From Flavobacteriaceae bacterium (GTDB lineage Bacteria > Bacteroidota > Bacteroidia > Flavobacteriales > Flavobacteriaceae), in the NCBI GenBank assembly GCA_018623955.1, contig JAAZUX010000033.1, forward strand, positions 1-7,613: a stretch of DNA of 7,613 bases, given 5' to 3'. A program made the translations under genes and the position numbers. Numbering within the stretch: position 1 is the first letter of the stretch; every line of letters begins with the position of its first letter. The notes under the pieces were generated by a model. The model did no database searches and had not been told where the DNA came from. It worked only from the letters and a program-made list of their open reading frames with translations. This document shows positions 1-7,596 of this stretch, piece after piece.

Positions 1-795
1 GGTGATTTTTCCCAACCCCTTGCGCAATCTTAAAATTTCGGCTCTTCCACCGGGAAAAGTGTTTTGTTTAAAAGAAAAAGCCCAACGGGTCAGATACCAC
101 CAACAAAGAAATAAAAGAAAGATCATCACCGGAAAACCAAAAATAAACCACTCAAAAAAGGATATTTCATAATCATAGTTTTGGGAAATGATTCCTGCCA
201 TGACCATGTTGGGCGGTGTACCGATCAAGGTTGCAATCCCACCAATCGAAGCACTGTAAGCAATGGCCAACATTAGAGCTTTTCCAAAAATTAAATTTTC
301 GTCCTCCTCAGTCAGGGGATTGTCTTTCAATTGCTTGATGATTACAATGCCAATGGGCAACATCATTACGGAGGTCGCTGTATTGGATATCCACATGGAG
401 AGAAAGGCTGTAGCTACCATAAATCCCAGAATGATTTTCTTAATGTCGGTACCTATAAAGTAGATGATATTGAGTGCGATACGTTTATGTAAATTCCATT
501 TTTCTATGGCAATGGCAATGATGAATCCTCCCATGATCAAAAAAACAAATTTGTGTCCATAGGCACCAGAAGTGGATGACAAGTCCATCCCTCCGGTAAG
601 TGGGAATAAAACGATAGGAAGCAGTGCCGTAACAGCTATGGGAAGTGCTTCTGTAATCCACCAAATGGCAATCCAGAGGGTTGAGGCTAAAACTGCCTTA
701 GAAGGGTCATTTAATCCATTGGGATTAAAAAACATCAGGGTCAATACAAACAGTAATGGGCCGAGAAAAAGACCAATCTTTTTAGTGGACATCAT
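1..795 (-). CDS. DASS/SLC13-family anion:sodium symporter (partial, C-terminus beyond window)
   Basis: An open frame of 265 codons runs from an ATG at 795 to the window edge with no stop, so the C-terminal part is missing. The family (divalent anion:Na+ symporters such as VcINDY) imports dicarboxylates or related anions across the inner membrane. The translation is very hydrophobic, with membrane stretches near residues 7-24, 34-66, 83-98, 120-150, 172-200 and 213-233. It carries the first Ser-Asn-Thr signature (SNTAT, residues 137-141), which in this family helps bind Na+ and substrate carboxylate, followed by IGGIATLIGTPPN at 184-196, also typical. The second SNT repeat would lie in the missing half. 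Two tandem ATGs (795 and 792) could each be the start; no Shine-Dalgarno is visible. The gene is divergent from trxB. Substrate (dicarboxylate, citrate or sulfate) cannot be decided from this half. Confidence 0.9.
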   Translation of the reverse strand, partial: MMSTKKIGLFLGPLLFVLTLMFFNPNGLNDPSKAVLASTLWIAIWWITEALPIAVTALLPIVLFPLTGGMDLSSTSGAYGHKFVFLIMGGFIIAIAIEKWNLHKRIALNIIYFIGTDIKKIILGFMVATAFLSMWISNTATSVMMLPIGIVIIKQLKDNPLTEEDENLIFGKALMLAIAYSASIGGIATLIGTPPNMVMAGIISQNYDYEISFFEWFIFGFPVMIFLLFLCWWYLTRWAFSFKQNTFPGGRAEILRLRKGLGKIT

Positions 796-938
796 GGTTT
801 TTGTTTTTAAAAAAACATTCCTTGAAGTTTAGTATTTTCCAAATGAACAAAAAATATATCAAAATGATTGTGTTTGACTTATCATTAGATATTAACTAAT
901 ATTTTTTTTCCCCGATTTTGGATTTATTTTTGCCACCT
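796..938. promoter_or_regulatory. Divergent intergenic promoter region (symporter / trxB)
   Basis: This 143 bp AT-rich spacer separates two divergent genes and must hold promoters for both. On the plus strand, TTG at 874-876 followed after 23 bases by TATTTTTT (900-907) resembles the Bacteroidota -33/-7 pair but lacks the final G; a better -7 box lies further down and is listed separately. On the minus strand, the complement of 848-858 reads TATATTTTTTG, one base longer than the TAnnTTTG consensus, which would give a leader of roughly 45 nt for the symporter. There is no coding frame of note and no convincing operator palindrome. Promoter positions are inferred from consensus only. Confidence 0.5.
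925..932 (+). promoter_or_regulatory. Candidate -7 box of the trxB promoter
   Basis: TATTTTTG matches the Bacteroidota -7 consensus TAnnTTTG exactly. Only six bases (933-938) separate it from the ATG at 939, so transcription would begin at or just before the start codon. No clear TTG is present at the expected -33 distance (about 900-907 is mostly T), which weakens the call. Confidence 0.4.
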
Positions 939-1871
939 ATGGAGAAAGTAAAAACATTGATCATTGGCAGTGGCCCGGCGGGATATACAGCTGCTATTTA
1001 TGCTGCTCGTGCAGACCTTAAACCTTTGTTGTATACCGGTATGGAACCCGGAGGTCAATTGACCACCACCACGGAGGTGGACAATTTCCCCGGTTATCCC
1101 GATGGAGTAGATGGCCCAACCATGATGGTGGAGTTACAAAAACAAGCCGAACGTTTTGGTACCGAGGTACGTATCGGTCACATCAGTAAAGTAGAATTTT
1201 CCAAAGAGGTGGGAGGCGTTCACAAAGCCTTTGTAGAGGATGGTACAGAAATACATGCACAGACCATCATCATCAGCACCGGAGCTACGGCCAAATATTT
1301 GGGTTTACCCAGTGAACAAAAACTTCGCGGTGGAGGGGTTTCTGCCTGTGCTGTCTGTGATGGTTTTTTCTACAAGGGTCAGGAAGTGGCCATTGTTGGT
1401 GGAGGAGATACAGCCGCCGAAGAGGCTACTTATTTGGCCAATATTTGTTCTAAAGTGACCATGCTGGTAAGAAAGGATAAAATGAGGGCTTCTAAAGCCA
1501 TGCAGCACCGTGTTACCAATACGCCCAATATCGATCTGCGCTACAATCATGAGATCGACGAAGTATTGGGAGATCAAGTTGTGGAGGGACTTAGAATTTT
1601 CAATAACCAGACCGGTGAAAAGGAGGAAATCAAAATTACAGGTCTGTTCATTGCCATCGGTCATCAACCCAATACAGAGATCTTTCAAGGTCAACTGGAC
1701 ATGGATGATGAAGGTTACCTGATCACAAAGGGTAAATCAACCAAAACCAATATCCCCGGGGTTTTCGCTTCCGGTGATGTGCAAGACAAAGAGTACAGAC
1801 AAGCCGTGACAGCTGCAGGGACTGGTTGTATGGCTGCATTGGATGCGGAACGGTACTTACAAACCCTATAG
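939..1871 (+). CDS. trxB: Thioredoxin-disulfide reductase
   Basis: A 310-residue flavoenzyme that passes electrons from NADPH through FAD and a redox-active disulfide to thioredoxin in the cytoplasm. The order of motifs is that of the low-molecular-weight bacterial enzyme: FAD-binding GSGPAG at residues 10-15, GGQL at 38-41, the active-site CAVC at 137-140 followed by D141, the NADPH-binding GGGDTA at 154-159, a basic NADPH-phosphate region with R178, K179 and R183, and the second FAD motif around GVFASGD at 274-280. Length fits the family (about 310-320). A TTG at 918 would add seven residues, but the ATG at 939 puts the beta strand of the Rossmann fold at the usual distance from the N-terminus, and the extra codons overlap the likely -7 box. 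The gene stands alone, divergent from the symporter and convergent with the small cysteine-rich gene. Confidence 0.97.
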   Translation: MEKVKTLIIGSGPAGYTAAIYAARADLKPLLYTGMEPGGQLTTTTEVDNFPGYPDGVDGPTMMVELQKQAERFGTEVRIGHISKVEFSKEVGGVHKAFVEDGTEIHAQTIIISTGATAKYLGLPSEQKLRGGGVSACAVCDGFFYKGQEVAIVGGGDTAAEEATYLANICSKVTMLVRKDKMRASKAMQHRVTNTPNIDLRYNHEIDEVLGDQVVEGLRIFNNQTGEKEEIKITGLFIAIGHQPNTEIFQGQLDMDDEGYLITKGKSTKTNIPGVFASGDVQDKEYRQAVTAAGTGCMAALDAERYLQTL

Positions 1872-1872
1872 A

Positions 1873-2061
1873 TCAAAAATTGCCCTCCGGATTATGGGCT
1901 TCGAAATGGGTTAAATTTTTATCTTCAAAACCATAGACTACATTAATTGGGTTGCAGCATATTTCGCAGTCCTCTACATACTCTGTTTGACCCAATGAGG
2001 GGTCTAACAACATGGAAATCTCCTCCCAGCAATAAGGGCATTGAAAGAAATGTTCAAACAT
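1873..2061 (-). CDS. CPXCG-type cysteine-rich small protein (putative zinc ribbon)
   Basis: A 62-residue protein with two cysteine knuckles: CPYC at residues 8-11 and CEICC at 32-36 followed by NPI. Spacing and surrounding residues (EHFFQCPYC, then LLDPS and a YVEDC segment) match the CPXCG cysteine-rich family as I remember it (Pfam Cys_rich_CPXG). The glycine that usually follows the first knuckle is Trp12 here. Four cysteines in two pairs suggest one structural zinc; no enzyme function is known to me. The start ATG overlaps the stop of the ABC-F gene by one base (TAATG), so the two are probably translationally coupled. The stop lies one base from the trxB stop on the other strand. The acidic C-terminal tail has no recognisable motif. 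Confidence 0.85.
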   Translation of the reverse strand: MFEHFFQCPYCWEEISMLLDPSLGQTEYVEDCEICCNPINVVYGFEDKNLTHFEAHNPEGNF

Positions 2062-3971
2062 TAGTTCTTTGCTATGGATTCAATGGCCGCAACGAGTTCT
2101 TCCCAATTTTCCATTTGTTGGGACAATCGTTTTTTCTTTTCCTGGTAGTGGTCAAAAAAATCGGGGATACTGATGGTCTGGTCATAGTTAATTTCCAGTT
2201 CGAGATCAATGGCTTTAATTTCCCGCTCCAAAGTGGCGATTTGATCTTCCAGCTTACTGAGTTTATTCTTTAGTGATTTCTCCTTTTTCTGAAGGGTGTA
2301 ATCATTAACTCCCGTGTCTGGCTGTTTGCTTTTACGTTCCGTCTTTTCCAATTCTTTTAGGGAATCCAATTTTTTGTTTTCCAAATAGGTATTGACATCG
2401 TCCAGATACAGTTTGGTTTTACCGTCCTTAAATTCGAGTACTTGATGGCAAAGGCCGGAGAGGAAATCACGGTCGTGAGAAACCATCAAAAGGGTTCCCT
2501 CAAAATGAATGAGTGCCTCTTTTAAAATCTTTTTGGATTGAATATCCAAGTGATTGGTGGGTTCATCCATGACCAAAACATTGAAAGGTTGTAAAAGCAA
2601 TTTACAAAGTGCCAGTCGATTGCGTTCTCCACCGGAGAGCACACTGACTTTTTTTTCTACTGCATCGCCTTTGAATAAAAACGCTCCCAGCATATCTCTG
2701 ACTCTTGTTCTGTTTTCTGCTGTGGCAGCATCCTGCACAATCTCCAAAACGGATTTGGAAGCCTCCAGAGTTTCGGATTGGTTTTGGGCAAAATAGCCAA
2801 TTTTGACATTGTGCCCCAACCTGAGATTGCCCGACCCCTTGATGACAGACACTAATAATTTGGCCAATGTAGATTTACCTTGACCATTTTGGCCTACAAA
2901 TGCCAGTTTGGTTCCCCTCTCAATGTAGAGGTCCACATCGTTTAATACTTTTTTATCACCGTAACTCTTGGTAAGGCCTTTGGTTTCAAAAATCATTTTT
3001 CCGGGTTGGAGGGCTACCGGAAACTTGAGTTTCATAGCTTCTGTCTCTTCAGCATCAATTTCGATGCGTTCCACCTTATCCAATTTTTTTATGAGCGATT
3101 GCGCCATGCTGGCTTTAGAGGCTTTGGCCCTAAAACGCTCGATGAGTTTTTCGGTTTGTTGAATTTGCTTTTCCTGATTTTTCTGAGCGGCCTGCTGTTG
3201 TGTTCGCATCTCGTCTCGCAAACTCATAAAAAGGGTATAGGGCTTTTTCAAATCAAAGTGCCGTTTGTTGACAATCTCAATGGTTCGATTGGTTACCTGA
3301 TCCAAAAACATAATGTCGTGAGAAACCAATACCACCGAACCTTTGTATTTCATTAAAAACTGTTCCAACCACTCGATGGAGTCAATATCCAAATGGTTGG
3401 TTGGCTCATCAAGCAAAAGAATGTCGTGAGATTTGAGGAGGATTTTTGCCAATTCGATACGCATGCGCCACCCTCCGGAAAAGGTAGCGGTCAGTTGATC
3501 AAAATCACGGGGAGTGAAACCGAGTCCTGCCAATATTTTTTCAGATTGTGCTTTGTATTGATAGCCCCCTATGACTTCAAAGGCACTGCCCAAATCACTC
3601 AACTCTTGGATGAGTTCTTGGTAGTCATCACTTTCGTAATCGGTTCGGGTATTGAGCAGTTTGCTGACTTCGTCTTGACGGGATTGATTTTTTAAAATTT
3701 CGGGAAAGGCTTGAAAGGTTTCTTCTAAAACCGTTCGATGATTTTCTACTTCTAACTCTTGCGGTAAATACCCGATGGTGGCATTTTTTTCGAGAGACAT
3801 CCCTCCTACTGAAGGACTGTTTTTTCCCGCCAATAATTTGAGTAGCGTACTTTTTCCGGCGCCGTTTTTTCCAATCAGCCCAATGCGATCCCCTCGACCA
3901 ATTCTAAAGGATAGGTTCTCAAAAAGCACCTCCCCTCCAAAAGAAACCCCCAAATTATGAACATCAAGCAT
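2061..3971 (-). CDS. ABC-F family ATPase (YheS/Uup-like translation factor)
   Basis: A 636-residue soluble protein with two ABC ATPase domains and no membrane segments, the layout of ABC-F proteins that bind the ribosomal E site and act on stalled or early elongation complexes. Domain 1 has Walker A at residues 34-42, signature SGGWR at 165-169, Walker B with DEPTNHLD at 188-195 and the switch His218. Domain 2 has Walker A at 360-368, LSGGER at 445-450, DEPTNHLD at 469-476 and His499. The lysine- and glutamine-rich linker at about 250-310, with an ERFRAKASKA segment, is the P-site tRNA interaction element and looks most like the YheS/ABCF3 type. Residues about 535-630 form a charged C-terminal coiled coil as in Uup. 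Both catalytic sites appear intact. It starts 12 bases after the oxidoreductase stop and overlaps the next gene by one base. Nothing marks it as an antibiotic-resistance member; the exact subfamily is uncertain. Confidence 0.95.
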   Translation of the reverse strand: MLDVHNLGVSFGGEVLFENLSFRIGRGDRIGLIGKNGAGKSTLLKLLAGKNSPSVGGMSLEKNATIGYLPQELEVENHRTVLEETFQAFPEILKNQSRQDEVSKLLNTRTDYESDDYQELIQELSDLGSAFEVIGGYQYKAQSEKILAGLGFTPRDFDQLTATFSGGWRMRIELAKILLKSHDILLLDEPTNHLDIDSIEWLEQFLMKYKGSVVLVSHDIMFLDQVTNRTIEIVNKRHFDLKKPYTLFMSLRDEMRTQQQAAQKNQEKQIQQTEKLIERFRAKASKASMAQSLIKKLDKVERIEIDAEETEAMKLKFPVALQPGKMIFETKGLTKSYGDKKVLNDVDLYIERGTKLAFVGQNGQGKSTLAKLLVSVIKGSGNLRLGHNVKIGYFAQNQSETLEASKSVLEIVQDAATAENRTRVRDMLGAFLFKGDAVEKKVSVLSGGERNRLALCKLLLQPFNVLVMDEPTNHLDIQSKKILKEALIHFEGTLLMVSHDRDFLSGLCHQVLEFKDGKTKLYLDDVNTYLENKKLDSLKELEKTERKSKQPDTGVNDYTLQKKEKSLKNKLSKLEDQIATLEREIKAIDLELEINYDQTISIPDFFDHYQEKKKRLSQQMENWEELVAAIESIAKN

Positions 3972-3983
3972 GAGTTGTTTTTT

Positions 3984-5039
3984 TCAGTTGCGAAAATACT
4001 GTTTTTCAAAACGTTTTATATCGGCTTCGGGGGGTAGTTTTTCGTTATTTTCTATGAATCGGAAAAGCCAATTAGACAATAGAGGAGACATAAGCACTCC
4101 ACGGGTTCCCACCCCGTTCAAAAGATAAATATTGTCATGTATGGGGTGTCTGCCCAACAAAGGCCTTCTGTCGATAACCGTAGCTCTAATTTGAGCCTTG
4201 TGTTCGAGAATTTGGAAAGGAAGTTTTAAAAATTGTTTTAACTTAGAAAGTAGCCACTCTTTTCCCTCTTCTGATACTTTGGTGGTCTTGTCCTTTCGAT
4301 TAAAAGTCGCTCCCACCCAAAATTTCTTATTTCCCATAGGGGAAAGAAAAATAGGCCCTTTAAAGATAACCTCCTCGGTAAGTTGCTCACACTTTATGGT
4401 GAGAATTTCTCCTTTAGATCCGATCAATGGCAAATAATTAAAATAGGGATTGTTTAGCCCGTGAAACCCTTCGCAAAACACTATCCGACGAGCTCTAATG
4501 TTTTTGTATTCTATAAATTCCCCTTGGATTATTGCCTTATGGTCTAATTTTTCTGATAGAAATTGATGGGGAATAATTTTATTGATATAGTGGGTCAAAA
4601 GTGTTTTGACATCAACCCTGGCACTTTGGATGACCTCACGCATAGCAGAAGGCGCTCTGACCTCCGGGAAATTATCTTTGGGGATCAATTGTTTATTTAA
4701 GTAGTTTTTGAGGGAAGTGCTAGAGGCAGCTACCCTCCAATCATTTTGCTCATGAACATCATTTAAGATTCTGTAAATGGGCAAGGGATGAATGACTTGG
4801 GTTTGAACCCACTTTTCTATATCGGAATAAAAAGGGAACGCATAATCTAAAAAAGCCTTGGCTCTCCAAACAGCATTGAATCGTTTTAAAACTGTTGGAT
4901 TGACAATTCCCGCAGCCAGATGAGAAGCACTTTGCTCATCAGGTGCCACTACTACAAAGCTCTTATTATGCCTCCGTAATTGTTCGGCATAACTGAGGCC
5001 AGCAATACCAAACCCTACAATTAATGTATCTACTTTCAT
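3984..5039 (-). CDS. FAD-dependent oxidoreductase, DAO family, substrate unknown
   Basis: A 351-residue protein of the D-amino-acid oxidase/glycine oxidase fold. The N-terminal Rossmann motif is GFGIAG at residues 9-14, starting at residue 3 with a hydrophobic strand, which supports the ATG at 5039. AAGIVNP at 42-48 follows the FAD-ribose strand, and the C-terminal block has TVIDRRPLLG (288-297) and GVGTRGVLMSP (309-319), the usual flavin-contacting end of the family. No signal peptide or membrane segment is evident, so it should be cytoplasmic. No thiamine, glycine-cleavage or tRNA-modification gene lies nearby to suggest a substrate. It follows gldN in the same direction; I recall an oxidoreductase of this kind next to gldN in other flavobacteria, but cannot verify that here. 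An intrinsic terminator ends five bases before its start codon. It is the first gene of an apparent three-gene unit. Confidence 0.88.
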   Translation of the reverse strand: MKVDTLIVGFGIAGLSYAEQLRRHNKSFVVVAPDEQSASHLAAGIVNPTVLKRFNAVWRAKAFLDYAFPFYSDIEKWVQTQVIHPLPIYRILNDVHEQNDWRVAASSTSLKNYLNKQLIPKDNFPEVRAPSAMREVIQSARVDVKTLLTHYINKIIPHQFLSEKLDHKAIIQGEFIEYKNIRARRIVFCEGFHGLNNPYFNYLPLIGSKGEILTIKCEQLTEEVIFKGPIFLSPMGNKKFWVGATFNRKDKTTKVSEEGKEWLLSKLKQFLKLPFQILEHKAQIRATVIDRRPLLGRHPIHDNIYLLNGVGTRGVLMSPLLSNWLFRFIENNEKLPPEADIKRFEKQYFRN

Positions 5040-5043
5040 AAAT

Positions 5044-5073
5044 AAAAAAAGCGTTATCAGAAGATAACGCTTT
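5044..5073 (-). terminator. Intrinsic terminator after gldN
   Basis: A perfect 11 bp stem pairs 5048-5058 with 5063-5073 (AAAGCGTTATC and its complement) around a 4-base loop at 5059-5062. Read on the minus strand, the hairpin is followed by a run of seven T (complement of 5044-5050; the arm supplies the first three). It lies 20 bases past the gldN stop and is oriented to end the gld transcript. On the plus strand the flanking T-tract is only three bases before AAA, so it is mainly a minus-strand terminator. The T-run stops four bases short of the oxidoreductase ATG. Confidence 0.9.
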
Positions 5074-5093
5074 AAATTTAATGGAATTTCAAA

Positions 5094-5996
5094 TTAATTG
5101 TTCCACATGTCTTGCTCATAATCCCGAATGACAGATTTGATTCGCTCAGACTCCAATAACATTCTCAATGCATCTTCATAGATGTAGTCTTTAACTTCTC
5201 TGTCCTCATATACATTTTCTTCCTTGTAAATGGTAGAATTGAATCTTCTGGAATTCAGCATATGATCATATGTGATGGGCTGAGATGAATTCCTACTGTT
5301 GAAGACTTTATTTGTGTTAAGGGATGCCCTTGCATCGGGAAACCATACCCAAAAGAGTTCAACCAAGTCTTCTTCCTCGCCAGCTAAAGTCTTAACAGCT
5401 ACATCGGGAGCAACAGGGCAAACGGCCAACAGCCGATATTTAAGTTCACCAAGTCGCTTATCGAAGTACCATGTACCTTTAATCTTGTATTGTCTGATTT
5501 CTGCAGCAGTGATTCGTCTACGCTCAATAAACTGAGGGTCAACAAAGCCATCTGCATTGAATTGTTCATAACCTGCATCGGTAGTATCAACGGCCACCAG
5601 TCGTTCCTGGATTTCCTCATAAGTGAGTTTTTCCTGAAAATAAGCAGATTTATAAACCTCCTTGATATTGCTGTTGCTCAGGTTTTTTTTGAGCACATCA
5701 AAAAGAGATCTTCTGTCAGGACCTAAATTGAGGGTATCGGTCGGATAATAATAAGGGAAGTTTACCCTTTCATCCAAATCGATAATTTCCCAAACGGTCT
5801 TGGACCACATCACATCTCGGTCATCAACAAAACCATAAGCCAGGGGTGCTTCATCATTAGCTTCTTTCTGTTGATCATTAAGATCTCCAACATCTTGAGG
5901 CACTCTGGCGTTCAATAGATTGGCTTGACCACTGGCGGAATAGATTCCTCCTAATGTTAAGATGATTAATGAAAACAGTTTAAAAGCTCGGCTCAT
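5094..5996 (-). CDS. gldN: Gliding motility / type IX secretion protein GldN
   Basis: A 300-residue periplasmic protein of the GldN/PorN family. In the T9SS, GldN associates with the lipoprotein GldK in a ring beneath the outer membrane that receives the periplasmic end of GldM. The sequence has an N-terminal signal peptide (hydrophobic core about residues 6-20, likely cleavage near SASGQ at 20-24) and no lipobox cysteine. Family-typical segments include VMWSKTVWEIIDLDERVN at 62-79, the ITAAEIRQYKIKGTWYFDKR region at 162-181, YRLLAVCPVAPDV at 187-199 and the C-terminal VKDYIYEDALRMLLESERI at 268-286. Length fits GldN. It starts 11 bases after the gldM stop, in the standard gldK-L-M-N order, and ends before a strong terminator. 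A single copy is seen; any gldO paralogue would lie outside the window. Confidence 0.95.
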   Translation of the reverse strand: MSRAFKLFSLIILTLGGIYSASGQANLLNARVPQDVGDLNDQQKEANDEAPLAYGFVDDRDVMWSKTVWEIIDLDERVNFPYYYPTDTLNLGPDRRSLFDVLKKNLSNSNIKEVYKSAYFQEKLTYEEIQERLVAVDTTDAGYEQFNADGFVDPQFIERRRITAAEIRQYKIKGTWYFDKRLGELKYRLLAVCPVAPDVAVKTLAGEEEDLVELFWVWFPDARASLNTNKVFNSRNSSQPITYDHMLNSRRFNSTIYKEENVYEDREVKDYIYEDALRMLLESERIKSVIRDYEQDMWNN

Positions 5997-6007
5997 GACT
6001 TAAAGAT

Positions 6008-7588
6008 TTAGTTGACCAACTGACAAATTACAGGTGAAATTTTCTTGAATTTATAAGATGGATTTTTGGGGTTAACCACTTTGATGTCAAAAATTTGAAC
6101 AGACTGACCCGCTTTGGCTCTTCTTAGGGCACTTTTCGCTCTTGAATCCAGTCTACTTCCGTTAATACTGATGGTGGGTTGTCCCGGAACTTTGAATTTA
6201 AAGCTTACCGTTTTTAAGGTAATGTCAAAGTCAAAATCCTCCAAAACAGCTCCAATACTGGAAATCTCCAAACTGGACTTGGGAATCGTAACTGACCCGG
6301 TTTGTTTTCTCACAGTTCCCTGAGGTGCAGGGATGTCTTTGATTCTAAATTTGGTTGTGGTTGTAACCCTTTGTCCATCCGGTAATGTTCCACTGGCAGA
6401 AATTTTAATTTCTCTACCTTTTCCGGGTACCATATTGTATTTGCTCCCCCTGAGTTTTTTAAGTCCAGGTGCAGAAGCAGATACTTTATTATCTGGAATA
6501 CCGGGAATGGATATGGTCATAGGGTTTTCAACTCCTCTGTAAACTACATTCATCTTATCGGCAGAAATAACCGCAGAATTGGGTTTAGAAATTACCGCAA
6601 ATGATTGATTTACCGGGATTTTAGATTCTACACCTTCGTTGAGGAATACCAAATCTCCTGTGATCTCGTGATCACCAGGGCTTCCGGCAGAAACCTTGAG
6701 TTTGATTCCTCCAGCGATAAGATCATAATCTTTTTCCTGAAGTTTTCTCCCATCGATTTTTAAATCGACACTGTTGGGATTTTGTGCTCCACCTTTTCTA
6801 CCCAATACAATACTACCGTCAAAAGTTTCCCCTTGATAATACGCACCTTTTTCAGTTTTCAATAAACTGATATAGTTAGACTCATTTACATTAGAGGACA
6901 TTTTCAGCTCTTTACCCATTAGGGTCGCAAATACATCATGCTCCGTTTGACGAATATCATTTTGCATCATGGCAAATTTTGCCAATGAGGAAACCAACGG
7001 AAAACCTTGAAAATTAGCATTTAACCAAGGTTGGTCCATACCATCTCTGTTTTGGATATTTCCGTTTTCATCACCCGTAAAAAAACGAGCTTCAACCATC
7101 TCAATGTATTCAGGATATTGACTACCAAATACTTGAATGACATGCATTTTGTATTCATTGATCATATCGAGAAACTCAGCGGCCACTTGATCTGAACCTT
7201 CTTTAAAAAAGATAACATCCAGTGCCTCTCCTTTATCCATTTGAGCGTATTCTTTCAACTCTGGATCTTTTTCTCTTTGCTTCTCTGTGATCTGACTCAT
7301 GATCTCAGAAATCCTATCATAGAAATCATCGGATTCCTGCTTAATTTGCTTTGCAGTTCTCAAATGACCGATCCATTTGCCACCTTTTTCTTTGGCATTG
7401 ACCTCGATATTCTCAAAAATTGCATCGTTACTTTCATCCACCCTAGTGTTGGCATCACTAATTTTTTCATACATCTGGCCAAATCCATCTAAAACTTCCT
7501 TACTTACATTCAAAGCAAGCATGGTGATGAATACCAAATACATCAAACTAATGAGTTTCTGCCTGGGTGTTTCTTTTGCTCCAGCCAT
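6008..7588 (-). CDS. gldM: Gliding motility / type IX secretion motor protein GldM
   Basis: A 526-residue inner-membrane protein with a single N-terminal transmembrane helix (about residues 11-28) and a long periplasmic part. With GldL it forms the proton-driven motor powering T9SS export and gliding. The start region MAGAKETPRQKLISLMYLVF is family-typical and retains Arg9 and Glu31, positions I recall as implicated in the F. johnsoniae GldLM motor. The periplasmic part should form four domains as in known GldM/PorM structures: a helical D1 (about 36-225, with a conserved QPWLNANFQGFPLV segment at 186-200) and beta-rich D2 to D4 (about 226-320, 321-405 and 406-520) reaching the outer-membrane ring. 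Length matches the family and the frame is uninterrupted. It is flanked by gldN downstream (11 base gap) and by the probable gldL end upstream, so transcription very likely begins outside the window. Confidence 0.97.
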   Translation of the reverse strand: MAGAKETPRQKLISLMYLVFITMLALNVSKEVLDGFGQMYEKISDANTRVDESNDAIFENIEVNAKEKGGKWIGHLRTAKQIKQESDDFYDRISEIMSQITEKQREKDPELKEYAQMDKGEALDVIFFKEGSDQVAAEFLDMINEYKMHVIQVFGSQYPEYIEMVEARFFTGDENGNIQNRDGMDQPWLNANFQGFPLVSSLAKFAMMQNDIRQTEHDVFATLMGKELKMSSNVNESNYISLLKTEKGAYYQGETFDGSIVLGRKGGAQNPNSVDLKIDGRKLQEKDYDLIAGGIKLKVSAGSPGDHEITGDLVFLNEGVESKIPVNQSFAVISKPNSAVISADKMNVVYRGVENPMTISIPGIPDNKVSASAPGLKKLRGSKYNMVPGKGREIKISASGTLPDGQRVTTTTKFRIKDIPAPQGTVRKQTGSVTIPKSSLEISSIGAVLEDFDFDITLKTVSFKFKVPGQPTISINGSRLDSRAKSALRRAKAGQSVQIFDIKVVNPKNPSYKFKKISPVICQLVN

Positions 7589-7596
7589 GTCCTATT

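Noticed and set aside
263..832. Two plus-strand open frames (263-463 and 572-832)
   Set aside because: They are antisense to the symporter, whose translation has clear DASS motifs throughout the same region.
1305..1694. 129-codon open frame antisense to trxB
   Set aside because: It is fully contained in trxB on the opposite strand, has no recognisable motif, and its codons are explained by the trxB protein.
1882..1899. Possible terminator after trxB (GCCC...GGGC)
   Set aside because: The stem is only four base pairs with a ten-base loop and no following T-run; it also lies within the coding end of the CPXCG gene.
3006..3695. Plus-strand open frames antisense to the ABC-F gene
   Set aside because: Both (3006-3356 and 3393-3695) are shadows of the intact ABC-F reading frame and show no domain features.
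2061..3971. ABC-F gene as an antibiotic-resistance determinant
   Set aside because: The linker looks like the YheS/Uup-type housekeeping class and there is no leader-peptide attenuator or mobile context of the kind seen with resistance ABC-F genes.
5259..5272. Perfect 14 bp palindrome CATATGATCATATG
   Set aside because: It lies inside gldN and encodes a Tyr-Asp-His-Met stretch. About half a palindrome of this length is expected by chance in a window this size, and it is not near a start or promoter.
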